DNA of 64,000 bases from Fibrisoma montanum. GTDB lineage: Bacteria > Bacteroidota > Bacteroidia > Cytophagales > Spirosomataceae. A program made the translations under genes and the position numbers. Positions 55,461 through 63,858 of the stretch are shown here, in pieces. Position 1 is the first letter of the stretch. Each line of letters begins with the position of its first letter. The notes below the pieces were generated by a model, which was given only the letters and a program-made list of their open reading frames with translations, was not told the origin of the DNA and did not search any database. Where the stretch lies: the NCBI RefSeq assembly GCF_003583365.1, contig NZ_QXED01000002.1:682001-746000 (forward strand), written 5' to 3'.

Positions 55461-55814
55461 TTAACTTTTTCGTCCTTTGTATTTAGATAAATATCCTTCA
55501 TTGCCTTCATGCTCTAAATTTTCCCTATACTTTTTTTCAAAGACTTCAACCGGAATGTCCTTAATGTTCAAAACGTTAACTGCTAATTCGAGATAAGTTA
55601 GTCCAATTTTTGTTAACACTTGATAGGATACTAATACCATCATTCTGTGCCATTCGTTATACTGTTCCCTTCTTTCAACCTCTACTATGTATTCAATCTC
55701 TCTAAAATCATCACGCAATGAAATGATGAAAGATTTTTTACTGTTTCCATATTCTAAATAGTATTGTTCCTTCCAGAGAGTCTTAATTGGGTGAAAAATA
55801 TCTTCAAAATACAT
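55461..55814 (-). CDS. hypothetical protein
   Basis: 117 residues, charged and mostly helical in appearance, no signal peptide or membrane segment. The C-terminus is basic (YLSKYKGRKS). No family recognised. The DNA is the most AT-rich coding DNA in the window, which suggests transfer. It stands between the duplicated leader and the GNAT gene, all on the minus strand. Confidence 0.5.
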   Translation of the reverse strand: MYFEDIFHPIKTLWKEQYYLEYGNSKKSFIISLRDDFREIEYIVEVERREQYNEWHRMMVLVSYQVLTKIGLTYLELAVNVLNIKDIPVEVFEKKYRENLEHEGNEGYLSKYKGRKS

Positions 55815-55868
55815 ATCTAAGACCTTCAGTTCTATATTGATCCCTTTTGTTGTACAAGTGGCAATATG

Positions 55869-56396
55869 TTAATCAACCTCAGTTTGAAAACTTTCAGGAT
55901 CTACCTCGAATATATACTCAAGACCGTCAATATCATCCAGTTGTTCGCCTTTGTGTACAAATCCAAAAGGGCGAATTGTCGCTAATGAAGCCACATTATC
56001 AGGACGAATCGTTGCTCGAACAACCCTAATTTCGGGCTCTGAACTAGCTTGCTTGAGCAAATCGCGTAGCATTGACTTTGCATAGCCTTGGCCTCGGTGA
56101 GCGGGTACTACTGAGTAAGCAACCTCAACCATACCCACTTGGTCGGGCGGACCATGAAATCCAGCATGACCTACCACCTCACCGTTCGCCATAACGATCC
56201 GTGCTATCCAATCCAAGGTGCGAGAGTCCTGACGGAATTGGTTAAGTCTGTTGTTCCATCGTCGAACAGCGTCATCAGTAATAAAATAAGGGCCAAGTTT
56301 AGCACCTACTAATGTACTTGCCCTCTGTAGATCTCGATTGATCAGGGCCTGTAAAGCTTCTTCAGTGAACTTGATCCAAGATAGCTGGTGAGTCAT
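55869..56396 (-). CDS. GNAT family N-acetyltransferase
   Basis: 175 residues. The acetyl-CoA-binding motif is VVPAHRGQGYAKSMLRDLL, with the preceding strand VGMVEVAYSV and the following ATIRPDNVASLATIRPFGF, as in RimJ/RimL-like acetyltransferases. It transfers acetyl from acetyl-CoA to an amine. The acceptor is unknown. Composition is intermediate, at the right edge of the AT-rich patch. A 13-bp hairpin lies 40 bases upstream of its start. Confidence 0.85.
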   Translation of the reverse strand: MTHQLSWIKFTEEALQALINRDLQRASTLVGAKLGPYFITDDAVRRWNNRLNQFRQDSRTLDWIARIVMANGEVVGHAGFHGPPDQVGMVEVAYSVVPAHRGQGYAKSMLRDLLKQASSEPEIRVVRATIRPDNVASLATIRPFGFVHKGEQLDDIDGLEYIFEVDPESFQTEVD

Positions 56397-56435
56397 TAAA
56401 ACTGTTGTGTAATCTCATATGTCAACCATTACCCA

Positions 56436-56467
56436 ATACATAACAAAAAAAGGGTTTTGTTATGTAT
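56436..56467. other. perfect 13-bp hairpin upstream of the GNAT gene
   Basis: Arms ATACATAACAAAA and TTTTGTTATGTAT with a 6-base loop. It lies in the leader of the minus-strand acetyltransferase gene. It could be an operator or a transcript-end structure. Confidence 0.5.
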
Positions 56468-56485
56468 GTTCTGTAATCAATGGTA

Positions 56486-56528
56486 TCAGCGCAAAGACAC
56501 CCAATTTCTTGCAGCGACTTTGCGCTGA
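56486..56528 (-). terminator. inverted repeat just after the thioesterase gene
   Basis: Perfect 11-bp arms TCAGCGCAAAG and CTTTGCGCTGA separated by 21 bases, 7 bases beyond the minus-strand stop. The loop is long and there is no T-run. Confidence 0.4.
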
Positions 56529-56534
56529 ACCGCA

Positions 56535-57053
56535 TTATTCTACTCGCAAATATTCTCGTAGTTCCTTGGCGTCCTGGGCATTCATGCGGCCAGCCAGGAC
56601 CAGACGTAGCTGCCGCCGACGTAACGCGCTCTCGTAACGGGCTTTCTCCTCGTCGGTTTCCGGGATAACGGCGGGCACTTCAATGGGTCGGCCGGTCTGA
56701 TCAACGGCCACGAAGGTGTAAAACGCGCTGTTGGTACTCACCCGAACACCCGCCGGAATGTCTTCCGCCCAGACTTCGATGAATACTTCCATCGATGAAC
56801 TGAACGCCCGGGTAACCTGCGCTTTCATCGTGACGATGTTGCCGAGCTTGATCGGTTCGGCAAAGGATACGTTGTCGACCGAGGCCGTAACGACGATGCG
56901 GTTTGAGTGTTTCTGGGCGGCAATGGCAGCCGCGATGTCCATGAAGTGCAGCAGGCGCCCGCCCATCAGGTTATTGAGCGTGTTGGTATCGTTGGGCAGA
57001 ACCATTTCGGTCATGACCGTTATCGACTCGCGGGCGTGTTTTGGTTGAGGCAT
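56535..57053 (-). CDS. acyl-CoA thioesterase, hotdog fold (YciA/cytosolic type)
   Basis: 172 residues of the hotdog acyl-CoA thioesterases. MTEMVLPNDTNTLNNLMGGRLLHFMDIAAAIAA carries the conserved Asn and the catalytic Asp of the central helix, then VTASVDNVSFAEPIKLGN and AFYTFVAVD. It hydrolyses acyl-CoA to CoA and free acid in the cytoplasm. The C-terminal about 40 residues are helical and charged. Chain-length preference is unknown. Single gene. Confidence 0.92.
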   Translation of the reverse strand: MPQPKHARESITVMTEMVLPNDTNTLNNLMGGRLLHFMDIAAAIAAQKHSNRIVVTASVDNVSFAEPIKLGNIVTMKAQVTRAFSSSMEVFIEVWAEDIPAGVRVSTNSAFYTFVAVDQTGRPIEVPAVIPETDEEKARYESALRRRQLRLVLAGRMNAQDAKELREYLRVE

Positions 57054-57135
57054 GTAAAAACAGATTGTAAATTAACCGCAAAGGTACGACTCTGATCCGT
57101 AGGAAGTGTTTGAGAACTGATAGGAGCTGTTGTAA

Positions 57136-57238
57136 TAGTTACATATCACCCTCGGTCCCTCCCGCATCGGCGGACCACCCATTACAGGGAGAGGGGTTGG
57201 GGACAGTCGGCCGCTGCCGTGAGGGTGACATGTACAAC
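57136..57238. repeat. interspersed intergenic repeat with inverted ends
   Basis: About 100 GC-rich bases between the thioesterase gene and the end of the next one, bounded by inverted CACCCTC/GAGGGTG. It contains the 15-mer CCGCATCGGCGGACC, whose reverse complement recurs at 59947-59961, and the 14-mer CCGCTGCCGTGAGG that recurs at 62678-62691. This points to mosaic repeat modules spread between genes. Confidence 0.55.
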
Positions 57239-57243
57239 CCCAC

Positions 57244-57274
57244 AAAAAAGCCCCGCTGCGGACAACGGGGCTTT
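57244..57274 (-). terminator. terminator of the esterase-like phytase gene
   Basis: Stem AAAGCCCCG with CGGGGCTTT; on the minus strand it ends in a T-run. It lies 22 bases beyond the stop. Confidence 0.87.
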
Positions 57275-57295
57275 CATCCGGGAAATGTTTACGTA

Positions 57296-58435
57296 CTACG
57301 GCAGTACCTCAAACGCCAGGAACTGCGTGATCTGCGCGGCTCCAAAGTTGTCGTCGGATACCATAACCAGCGAGTAGTTGCCGTTCGGCAGCTTCGGTCC
57401 GAGGGTCATACCCTCCAGGTTGTCGATGCGTGACACCCCGCTCGTCGCTACGTCGTACAGCAGCGTTTTGGTAGCGGGCGTATAGTTGGCACCCTGCAAC
57501 CCGTTTACATTGGCAATGTTGGTCGCGTTGGTCAGGTCGATCCTGTAGATCTTCACCGAATAATCCGGCGTGGCACCCACCGCAAACGACCGTTCCATCA
57601 CCAGCAGCTGCGTTTCCGACAGCGCAATCATGTCAACCACACCGTTCAACTGGAACTGGTTCGATGGCTGCGGAGCGGCATGCACCGCGTCCAGCCGATA
57701 CGCATACTGCGCCACAGGCTGGCCCGTCTGGCGGTCGTATTTGATGATCCGGATGGGCGAACCCGCTACGTTGAACGCGGCCCGGGGACCATCTTCGTAC
57801 AGCGGTTCTTCGCTGGCCGCGAACAGATACCGGCCATCGACCGTCAGGGCTAGACCTTCAAATGAACCATTCGAGCGCGTACCGTTTTCGGTCGGCTGGA
57901 TGTTGAACAGGCTCGGAACCGGGTAATCGGCTACGTAGCTGCCGTCCAGATTAGCCTCTCGGATAAACGGCTGGATGAAGATCGGGGCCGGAGTGGCTGT
58001 TGGGTTCCGAAGCCCTTCGCTCGACCAGATAATGCGCCGGTTCACCGCGTCGAACTGCAACCCTTCCGGATCGACCCGCGCCGGGGTGAAGTTCGAACCG
58101 TCGGTGTTTTTCAACGTAGTTACGCCGGTAAAATTGACGCTGTTGAACGCATTGGCCGTGTAGTTCAGCGAGGCCGTGTAGTACCGAACCGGGTTAGTCG
58201 TGCCCTGATCGTCGGCCATGATGTAGAACTGGTTGGTTTCGGCCCGGTAATCGATGCTCGACAGGCCACCGATGGATGTGCCGCCGAACTGCGACTGAAA
58301 CGGAACGATGCGCTCGCCGATGAAGCGGAGGCCGCTCACAGTCTGGGGGGAACCGGGGTTAGTCCGGTGGTCTTCGCAGGCAACGATACCCGCCAGCAGA
58401 CCGAGAGCAATGGTTGATGATAGAATTAATTTCAT
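57296..58435 (-). CDS. esterase-like activity of phytase family lipoprotein
   Basis: 379 residues, lipoprotein signal with lipobox AGIVAC. The body is a phytase-like propeller: GGLSSIDYRAETNQFYIMADDQG, RVDPEGLQFDAVNRRIIWSSEG, GSFEGLALTVDGRYLFAASE and DNLEGMTLGPKLPNGNYSLVMVSDDNF. The DPEG and FEG/LEG pattern is the mark of the esterase-like-phytase domain (PF13449 type). It is anchored in a membrane and acts outside the cytoplasm. A phosphate- or ester-hydrolase role fits, but the true substrate is unproven in this family. Confidence 0.9.
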   Translation of the reverse strand: MKLILSSTIALGLLAGIVACEDHRTNPGSPQTVSGLRFIGERIVPFQSQFGGTSIGGLSSIDYRAETNQFYIMADDQGTTNPVRYYTASLNYTANAFNSVNFTGVTTLKNTDGSNFTPARVDPEGLQFDAVNRRIIWSSEGLRNPTATPAPIFIQPFIREANLDGSYVADYPVPSLFNIQPTENGTRSNGSFEGLALTVDGRYLFAASEEPLYEDGPRAAFNVAGSPIRIIKYDRQTGQPVAQYAYRLDAVHAAPQPSNQFQLNGVVDMIALSETQLLVMERSFAVGATPDYSVKIYRIDLTNATNIANVNGLQGANYTPATKTLLYDVATSGVSRIDNLEGMTLGPKLPNGNYSLVMVSDDNFGAAQITQFLAFEVLP

Positions 58436-58531
58436 ACCCGTGGTTGTGATGGAAGGCGCAAAGAAACAGCAGGGTTTCGTTGCATCGCATTATCTCAATA
58501 TTAAGTCTATTAAATGGAAGCCCAGCCCGGC

Positions 58532-59821
58532 TTACTGCTTGTACACCTTGCCGTCTTTCATGACGAACCGGACGGCCTGCAGCGTTTTGATGTTCTGCAC
58601 CGGATTTTCGTCCACGGCAATAATATCGGCCAGCTTGCCGGTTTCGATCGAACCGATCTGCGCATCCATGCCCAGCAGTTTGGCGTTGTTCAGCAGGGCC
58701 GATTTGATGGCTTCGACCGGCGGCATACCGGCCTCAACCATGTATTCAAACTCCTTGGCGTTGTAGCCGTGGATGTAGACGCCGGCATCGGTACCGAACG
58801 CGATCTTCACGCCGGCTTTGTAGGCTTTCCCGAACGTAGCCTGAATTTTCGGACCGATCGCCAGCGCTTTGGGCGTTACCAGGGCCGGGTAGTAACCGAA
58901 CATCCGGGCTGAGTCGGCTACGGTCTTGCCCGCAATGATGGTCGGTACGTAGTAGGTGCCGTATTTTTTGAACAGCTCGATGGCTTCATCGTCCATGTAC
59001 GTACCGTGCTCGATGGTCTGCACACCGGCGCGGATGGCCCGTTTCATGCCCTCGGCACCGTGGGCGTGGGCCGCTACGGCAAACCCGTAGTCTTTGGCGG
59101 CATCGACAACAGCTTTCACTTCCTCCGGCGTAAACTGTGGACCGGAGCCGTCTTTCGCATTACTCAGCACCCCGCCGGTGGCCGTAATTTTAATCAGGTC
59201 GGCTCCCTCCTTATAGCGTTGCCGAACGGCTTTGCGGGCATCGTCGGGGCTGTTGATAACGCCCTCGGCCGGACCGGGGTCGCCCATCAGGTCGCGCCGG
59301 TAGCCGTTGGTCGGGTCGGCGTGTCCGCCCGTTGTGGCAATGGACTTCCCGACGGTGAAAATGCGCGGCCCCTCGACCAGTCCGCGGTTGACGGCATTGC
59401 GCAGGGCGATGTTGATGCCTGAGCCGCCGAGGTCCCGAACGGTCGTAAAGCCGGCCAGCAGGGTTGTTTTGGCGTAGCTGGCGGCCTGAAACGCTACGTC
59501 CGGTACGTTCTGCGTAAAGGCGTCGATCTGACCACCCCGCCGGGTCTGCGATTCCAGGTGGACGTGCATATCGATCAGGCCGGGCAACACGGTCTTGCTT
59601 TTCAGGTCAACGACCCGATCCTGACCACTTGGCGACTGGTAGCCTTTCTGGACGGCTACAATCTTGTTGCCCTCCACCACGACCGTCATCTGCGGCTGGA
59701 GGTCGTTGCCGGTGCCGGTGAAGAGGTTACCGCAGTGAAGCAGGGTGCGCTGGGCAAGCAGGGGAGACGTAGTGAGCAGCAGGCCCGTCATGGCCAGCAG
59801 ATTCAGGTACTGTTTTTTCAT
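58532..59821 (-). CDS. secreted amidohydrolase family protein
   Basis: 429 residues with signal peptide MKKQYLNLLAMTGLLLTTSPLLAQ. The metal site is complete: LIDMHVHLES, the bridging Lys in EGADLIKITATGGVLS, AVAAHAHGAEG, IEHGTYMDD and GTDAGVYIHGYN. This pattern is that of the imidazolonepropionase/Xaa-Pro dipeptidase-like amidohydrolases, often acting as exported peptidases that release C-terminal residues. The last segment (LADIIAVDENPVQNI) closes the composite beta-sandwich. Probably periplasmic. The substrate is unknown. Confidence 0.92.
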   Translation of the reverse strand: MKKQYLNLLAMTGLLLTTSPLLAQRTLLHCGNLFTGTGNDLQPQMTVVVEGNKIVAVQKGYQSPSGQDRVVDLKSKTVLPGLIDMHVHLESQTRRGGQIDAFTQNVPDVAFQAASYAKTTLLAGFTTVRDLGGSGINIALRNAVNRGLVEGPRIFTVGKSIATTGGHADPTNGYRRDLMGDPGPAEGVINSPDDARKAVRQRYKEGADLIKITATGGVLSNAKDGSGPQFTPEEVKAVVDAAKDYGFAVAAHAHGAEGMKRAIRAGVQTIEHGTYMDDEAIELFKKYGTYYVPTIIAGKTVADSARMFGYYPALVTPKALAIGPKIQATFGKAYKAGVKIAFGTDAGVYIHGYNAKEFEYMVEAGMPPVEAIKSALLNNAKLLGMDAQIGSIETGKLADIIAVDENPVQNIKTLQAVRFVMKDGKVYKQ

Positions 59822-59845
59822 AGATGATTCAGTGGGTTGGGCACG

Positions 59846-59875
59846 AAAAAAGCCGCAACAGTTGGTCGCGGCCTT
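59846..59875 (-). terminator. possible terminator of the DUF4920 gene
   Basis: Stem AAGCCGC with GCGGCCTT (one bulge) and, on the minus strand, a T-run. It lies between the DUF4920 gene and the amidohydrolase start. Confidence 0.45.
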
Positions 59876-59900
59876 GAATATAGCTAATTGATGAGTGATG

Positions 59901-59971
59901 CCACAGATTCCGCAGATTAACCTGAATTTTATTTCTATAATCTGTTGGTCCGCCGATGCGGCAATCTGTGG
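59901..59971. repeat. interrupted inverted repeat (CACAGATT/AATCTGTG type)
   Basis: CCACAGATT (59901-59909) pairs with AATCTGTGG (59963-59971), and CAGATTA (59913-59919) with TAATCTG (59938-59944). The 15-mer GGTCCGCCGATGCGG (59947-59961) inserted in one arm is shared with the repeat at 57162-57176. Confidence 0.6.
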
Positions 59972-59986
59972 TTATCAAACCCTCAT

Positions 59987-60442
59987 TTATTTCTTCACAA
60001 TAACCCCATCGGCGACGAACGTCAGCGCTTTTTCGGGTTCCGTGATTTTCTCAATTTCTTCTTTGGGCTTGCCGGCGTCGTGGGCGTAGTGCCGCAGTTC
60101 GTCAACGGGTGTTACGGTGGTCTGGGCGGTTCCTTCTACCACAACCTTCTTACCGACAATGTCTTTCGGTACAAAGAAGCCGTAATCCTTGAACGTAACG
60201 CGCATGGACTGACCATCGCCGGTTTTCACTTTCATCCAGCAGCCTTTCATCTTGCAGACGTCTTCAACTACGCCTTCAACTTTAGCGGGCATTTCGGCTT
60301 TGGTACCCATCTTTTCCACGAGTTGCGCGGCCGGAATGGCTCCTTTTTCCGAGATCTTTTTGCCATGGTAGCTTACTTCGCTCTGCGCCGAAACCGTGAA
60401 CGATGCGCCGACGAGCAGCCCAATGATCAGTATGTTTTTCAT
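59987..60442 (-). CDS. DUF4920 domain-containing secreted protein
   Basis: 151 residues. Signal peptide MKNILIIGLLVGASFTVSAQ, then a DUF4920 domain: ISEKGAIPAAQLVEKM, VEGVVEDVCKMKGCWMKVKTGDG with the conserved Cys pair, RVTFKDYGFFVPKDIVGKKVVVEG, and a C-terminal EKALTFVADGVIVKK. The CKMKGCW motif may bind a metal or form a disulfide in the periplasm; the function is unknown. The ORF opens at 60535, but only the Met at 60442 gives a signal peptide. Confidence 0.9.
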   Translation of the reverse strand: MKNILIIGLLVGASFTVSAQSEVSYHGKKISEKGAIPAAQLVEKMGTKAEMPAKVEGVVEDVCKMKGCWMKVKTGDGQSMRVTFKDYGFFVPKDIVGKKVVVEGTAQTTVTPVDELRHYAHDAGKPKEEIEKITEPEKALTFVADGVIVKK

Positions 60443-60587
60443 AATGAGATAGTATATGACTGATTGACAGGTAAAGATACGAAGAATGCGGCTTGCCACT
60501 TGTACTTTGTTCGGAACGACTATCAAAAATCTCAAGAAAATTCGTCAAAAATTCATAAGCTTGCTTATTTAGCAGGTACCTCATTAC

Positions 60588-62648
60588 ATGAATCAGCTCC
60601 GTACTATGACGATGAGTAAACAACTTCTGGCGGCCGGGCTTTTTGCCCTGTCCGTAACGGCCTGCCAGCAGAAAGATCAGGACACCCCCCAGCGTACTAC
60701 GTTCTTCGACAAATCGGGGATGGATACCACCGTGCTGCCCGGCAACGATTTTTTCAGCTTTGCCAACGGCAACTGGGTGAAAACGACTAAAATTCCCGAT
60801 GACCAGACGGGCTGGGGGTCGTTTTATTCGCTCTACGACGAAAACCAGTTGAAAACCAAAGCGATTCTGGAAGAAGCCGCCAAAGCCGATGCGAAAAAAG
60901 GAAGCGTTGAGCAGAAAGTAGGCGATTTCTACGCCAGCGGTATGGATACAGCCACGATTGACAAACTGGGCTACGAGCCGCTCAAGTCGGAACTAGCCAA
61001 AATCGACGCGCTGACTGATTACAAGCAGGTGCTGGCGTATCTCGCGGCCGACGAATCGAATCGGGGCGGTGAACTGTTCGGTTTTTATATCGGGGCCGAC
61101 GACCGGCAGAGTTCGATCAACCGGATCAACTTCGGTCAGGCGGGGTTATCCCTGCCGGAAAAAGACTATTACACCAAGACCGACGAACCGACCCAAAAAA
61201 TCCGGTCTGCGTTCGTGGCTTACATCGCTAAGCTGTTTACGCTGATCGGGGTTGATTCGACCACGGCGAAAACCAAGGCGCAGGGCATCCTGGAGTTTGA
61301 AACGGCCCTGGCCAAATCGCACAAAGCTCCGGCCGATCTGCGCGACCCCGTGGCCAACTACAACAAACTGGCGGTAGCCGACCTGACCCGGCAGATGCCG
61401 AATCTGAACTGGCGGCAGTTTATGGATAACATGGGCCTGAAGCGAATCGATACGGTGCTGGTTGGGCAGCCGGGCTATTACCAGGCACTCGATAAGCAAC
61501 TGCCGGCCACGCCCGTCAGCGTACTGAAAGACCGACTCGTGTTCGATCTGCTCGACCGCAACGCAGGTCTGCTGAGCAAACCGTTCGAACAGGCCAGCTT
61601 TGAGTTCAACGGCAAAACGCTGTACGGCCAGCCCCAGCAACCCGAGCGCTGGAAGCGCATTGCCAATCAGGTAGACGGTTCGCTGGGCGAGGCCCTGGGT
61701 GAACTCTGGGTGAAAAAGTATTTCCCTCCTGACGCCAAAGAACGGATGCTGACGCTGGTGAACAACCTCCAGAAAGTGTATCGCGAGCGGATTGAAAAGC
61801 TCGACTGGATGTCGCCGGAAACGAAGAAAGTGGCGCTGATCAAACTGGATCGGTTTACCAAGAAGATCGGTTACCCCGACAAGTGGAAAGATTACTCGGA
61901 CGTGGAGGTGAACCGTACCGATTATTTCGGCAACGTACAGAGCGCCCGTAAGCACCACTACAAGGAAGAGTTTGACAAAATTAACCAGCCCGTCGACCGG
62001 TCGGAGTGGGGGATGACGCCCCCGACGGTGAACGCCTACGCCAACCCGACCAACAACGAAATCGTGTTTCCGGCCGGAATCCTGCAATTCCCCTTCTTCG
62101 ACAAAGACGCCGACGACGCCATCAACTACGGGGGCATCGGTATGGTGATTGGCCACGAGATGACCCACCTGTTCGACGATCAGGGTCGCCAGTACGATCC
62201 CAACGGCAACCTCCGCGACTGGTGGACGAAGCAGGACGCTGAGCGATTCAAGGCCAAAGTAAAACCGGTGGTGGATCAGTACGGTAACTACACGGTACTG
62301 AACAACCTGCGGCTGAACGGTCAGTTGACCCTCGGCGAAAACCTGGCCGACCTCGGTGGATTGACGCTGGCTTACCAGGCGTTTAAGCTAACCGAACAGG
62401 GTAAAAGCGACGAAACGATTGATGGGTTTACGCCCGATCAGCGGTTCTTCCTGGGCTTTGCGCAGGTCTGGCGCGTTAAGATTCGCGACGAGACCCAGCG
62501 CGTGCTGGTATCGGTCGATCCGCACTCACCGGCCAAGTTCCGCGTGAACGGTCCGCTGACCAATTTCGAGCCATTCTACAAGGCGTTTGATGTAAAACCC
62601 GGCCAGAAACTGTACAAACCGGAAGTCGCCCAGGCGAAGGTGTGGTAG
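60588..62648 (+). CDS. M13 family zinc metallopeptidase, lipoprotein
   Basis: 686 residues of the neprilysin/PepO family. A lipoprotein signal with lipobox SVTAC is followed by NDFFSFANGNWVKTTKIPDDQTGWGSF. The zinc site is GHEMTHLFDDQG (HExxH, about residue 522) and ENLADLGG supplies the third ligand. NAYANPTNNEIVFPAGILQ and VDPHSPAKFRVNGPLTN are also typical. It cuts small peptides outside the cytoplasm. Starts at 60606 and 60612 are equally possible. Full family length. It is convergent with the radical SAM gene across a perfect 18-bp hairpin. Confidence 0.94.
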   Translation: MNQLRTMTMSKQLLAAGLFALSVTACQQKDQDTPQRTTFFDKSGMDTTVLPGNDFFSFANGNWVKTTKIPDDQTGWGSFYSLYDENQLKTKAILEEAAKADAKKGSVEQKVGDFYASGMDTATIDKLGYEPLKSELAKIDALTDYKQVLAYLAADESNRGGELFGFYIGADDRQSSINRINFGQAGLSLPEKDYYTKTDEPTQKIRSAFVAYIAKLFTLIGVDSTTAKTKAQGILEFETALAKSHKAPADLRDPVANYNKLAVADLTRQMPNLNWRQFMDNMGLKRIDTVLVGQPGYYQALDKQLPATPVSVLKDRLVFDLLDRNAGLLSKPFEQASFEFNGKTLYGQPQQPERWKRIANQVDGSLGEALGELWVKKYFPPDAKERMLTLVNNLQKVYRERIEKLDWMSPETKKVALIKLDRFTKKIGYPDKWKDYSDVEVNRTDYFGNVQSARKHHYKEEFDKINQPVDRSEWGMTPPTVNAYANPTNNEIVFPAGILQFPFFDKDADDAINYGGIGMVIGHEMTHLFDDQGRQYDPNGNLRDWWTKQDAERFKAKVKPVVDQYGNYTVLNNLRLNGQLTLGENLADLGGLTLAYQAFKLTEQGKSDETIDGFTPDQRFFLGFAQVWRVKIRDETQRVLVSVDPHSPAKFRVNGPLTNFEPFYKAFDVKPGQKLYKPEVAQAKVW

Positions 62649-62652
62649 TTGC

Positions 62653-62691
62653 CCTCACGGCAGCGGTCCCGCCGGGACCGCTGCCGTGAGG
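62653..62691. terminator. perfect 18-bp hairpin between convergent genes
   Basis: CCTCACGGCAGCGGTCCC pairs exactly with its complement at 62674-62691 around a 3-base loop. There is no T-run on either side. It is placed to stop both convergent genes, and shares 14 bases with the repeat at 57211-57224. Confidence 0.6.
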
Positions 62692-62697
62692 TTACCG

Positions 62698-63858
62698 CTA
62701 CGTCCAGTACAGAATCGGCGCGTCGGGGAACCGCTTCTGCCACTCACTATAAAAAAATGCTTTCAGTTCCTTCATGTCGTCCGGCTTGTAGACGTACTTC
62801 GTGCCGCCAAACTTGTTGCGCTTCTCGGCACGGGTGGCTTCATCCATATCGAGCGTCGTGTTGGGGTACCACTGCGTAAGTACGTCCTTCGAACCGGGGG
62901 TAAAGCGGTGGCTGATCAACTCGACGTTCATGTCCAGCGGTCCGGCGGTTCGGCTAAAATCAACAACCTCGGCAATGCGGTCGAGCAGGGCGGTGTAATG
63001 CGCCCGCCAGTCCGGAATCGGCATGATCGGCGCAATAACCAGACCAATCGGGTAGCCGCCACCCCCTAGTTCCTTCGGTAACGCCAGCTTGCGGATGGCC
63101 TGGAGCCGGGCTTCGACCGAGGCTGTGCCGCCTTCCAGCCGCCGGGCAATTGCATCTGCATTGAGACTGACGCGAGCACGGGTCTGGCCATTGTGGGGCA
63201 GATCGAGCAGACTATCCACCTGATCGTATTTCGTCACAAAACGCAGTTGGCCATTCGCCCGCGTACCATAGTACCGGATGCACTCGGCCAGGCTGCCGGT
63301 CAGGTGCTCAATGCCCAGTACGTCGGTGTAGCAGCTCACCTCAAACGTAGTCGGGCGACCAGCGTCCGTGCCCTGCCAGCTGCGGTTCGGTGGATACGTA
63401 CCTTCGTACGCAGCGGTGCTCTCCAGCATTTTGGGCAGGTTGGCATAGACACGCACAACCGGCGGACCAGCCAGGCTGCCGGCCAGGTAACAATACTGAC
63501 AGTGGGCGGGACACCCTTCGGCCAGGTTCATCTGCCAGTCGGCCGAGGGGGGGATGGGTTGCAGCCGGAACGCGCTCTTCGGGGCATTGACCACCGCCAG
63601 CGTATTCTTGGCAATGCGGTACGTTTCGCGCTCATCGGCCCCGCGCAGGCCGGTGATGCGGTTGTTCTTCATCACCTCGATCGGCAGATTCAGGGCCGTA
63701 ACCCGCTCGTAAATCTGCTGACCAAACGGCTCATCGAGTGCATCGGGGGTAAACACGACCCGCTTCGGCATCCAGATACGGGCCTGACGGGTGTCCGCAG
63801 TACGTGTTTGTTGGGAAGAAACGGGCGTAGACGCCGGGGAGGTATGTTCCAGAATCAT
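62698..63858 (-). CDS. spore photoproduct lyase family radical SAM protein
   Basis: About 386 residues. Radical SAM proteins use a 4Fe-4S cluster held by CxxxCxxC, here GCPAHCQYCYLAG. The frame around it (MNLAEGCPAHCQYCY, FEVSCYTDVLGIEHL, RFVTKYDQVDSLLDL, ARVSLNADAIARRLE, YPIGLVIAPIMPIPDW) follows the spore photoproduct lyase (SplB) family, which reverses a UV-made thymine dimer type found in spores. Cytophagales do not make spores, so the job here must differ or concern other DNA lesions. The ORF opens at 63900; the start at 63858 (MILEHTSPAS) or the Met further in (MPKRVVFTP) is also possible. Confidence 0.87.
   Translation of the reverse strand: MILEHTSPASTPVSSQQTRTADTRQARIWMPKRVVFTPDALDEPFGQQIYERVTALNLPIEVMKNNRITGLRGADERETYRIAKNTLAVVNAPKSAFRLQPIPPSADWQMNLAEGCPAHCQYCYLAGSLAGPPVVRVYANLPKMLESTAAYEGTYPPNRSWQGTDAGRPTTFEVSCYTDVLGIEHLTGSLAECIRYYGTRANGQLRFVTKYDQVDSLLDLPHNGQTRARVSLNADAIARRLEGGTASVEARLQAIRKLALPKELGGGGYPIGLVIAPIMPIPDWRAHYTALLDRIAEVVDFSRTAGPLDMNVELISHRFTPGSKDVLTQWYPNTTLDMDEATRAEKRNKFGGTKYVYKPDDMKELKAFFYSEWQKRFPDAPILYWT

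Noticed and set aside
53593-56396. Insertion sequence or integrative element explaining the AT-rich patch
   Set aside because: No transposase or integrase, no terminal inverted repeats and no tRNA at the edges; only the local direct repeat was found.
61146-62168. 340-codon antisense frame over the M13 peptidase
   Set aside because: The sense strand carries the HExxH site; the antisense is a shadow.
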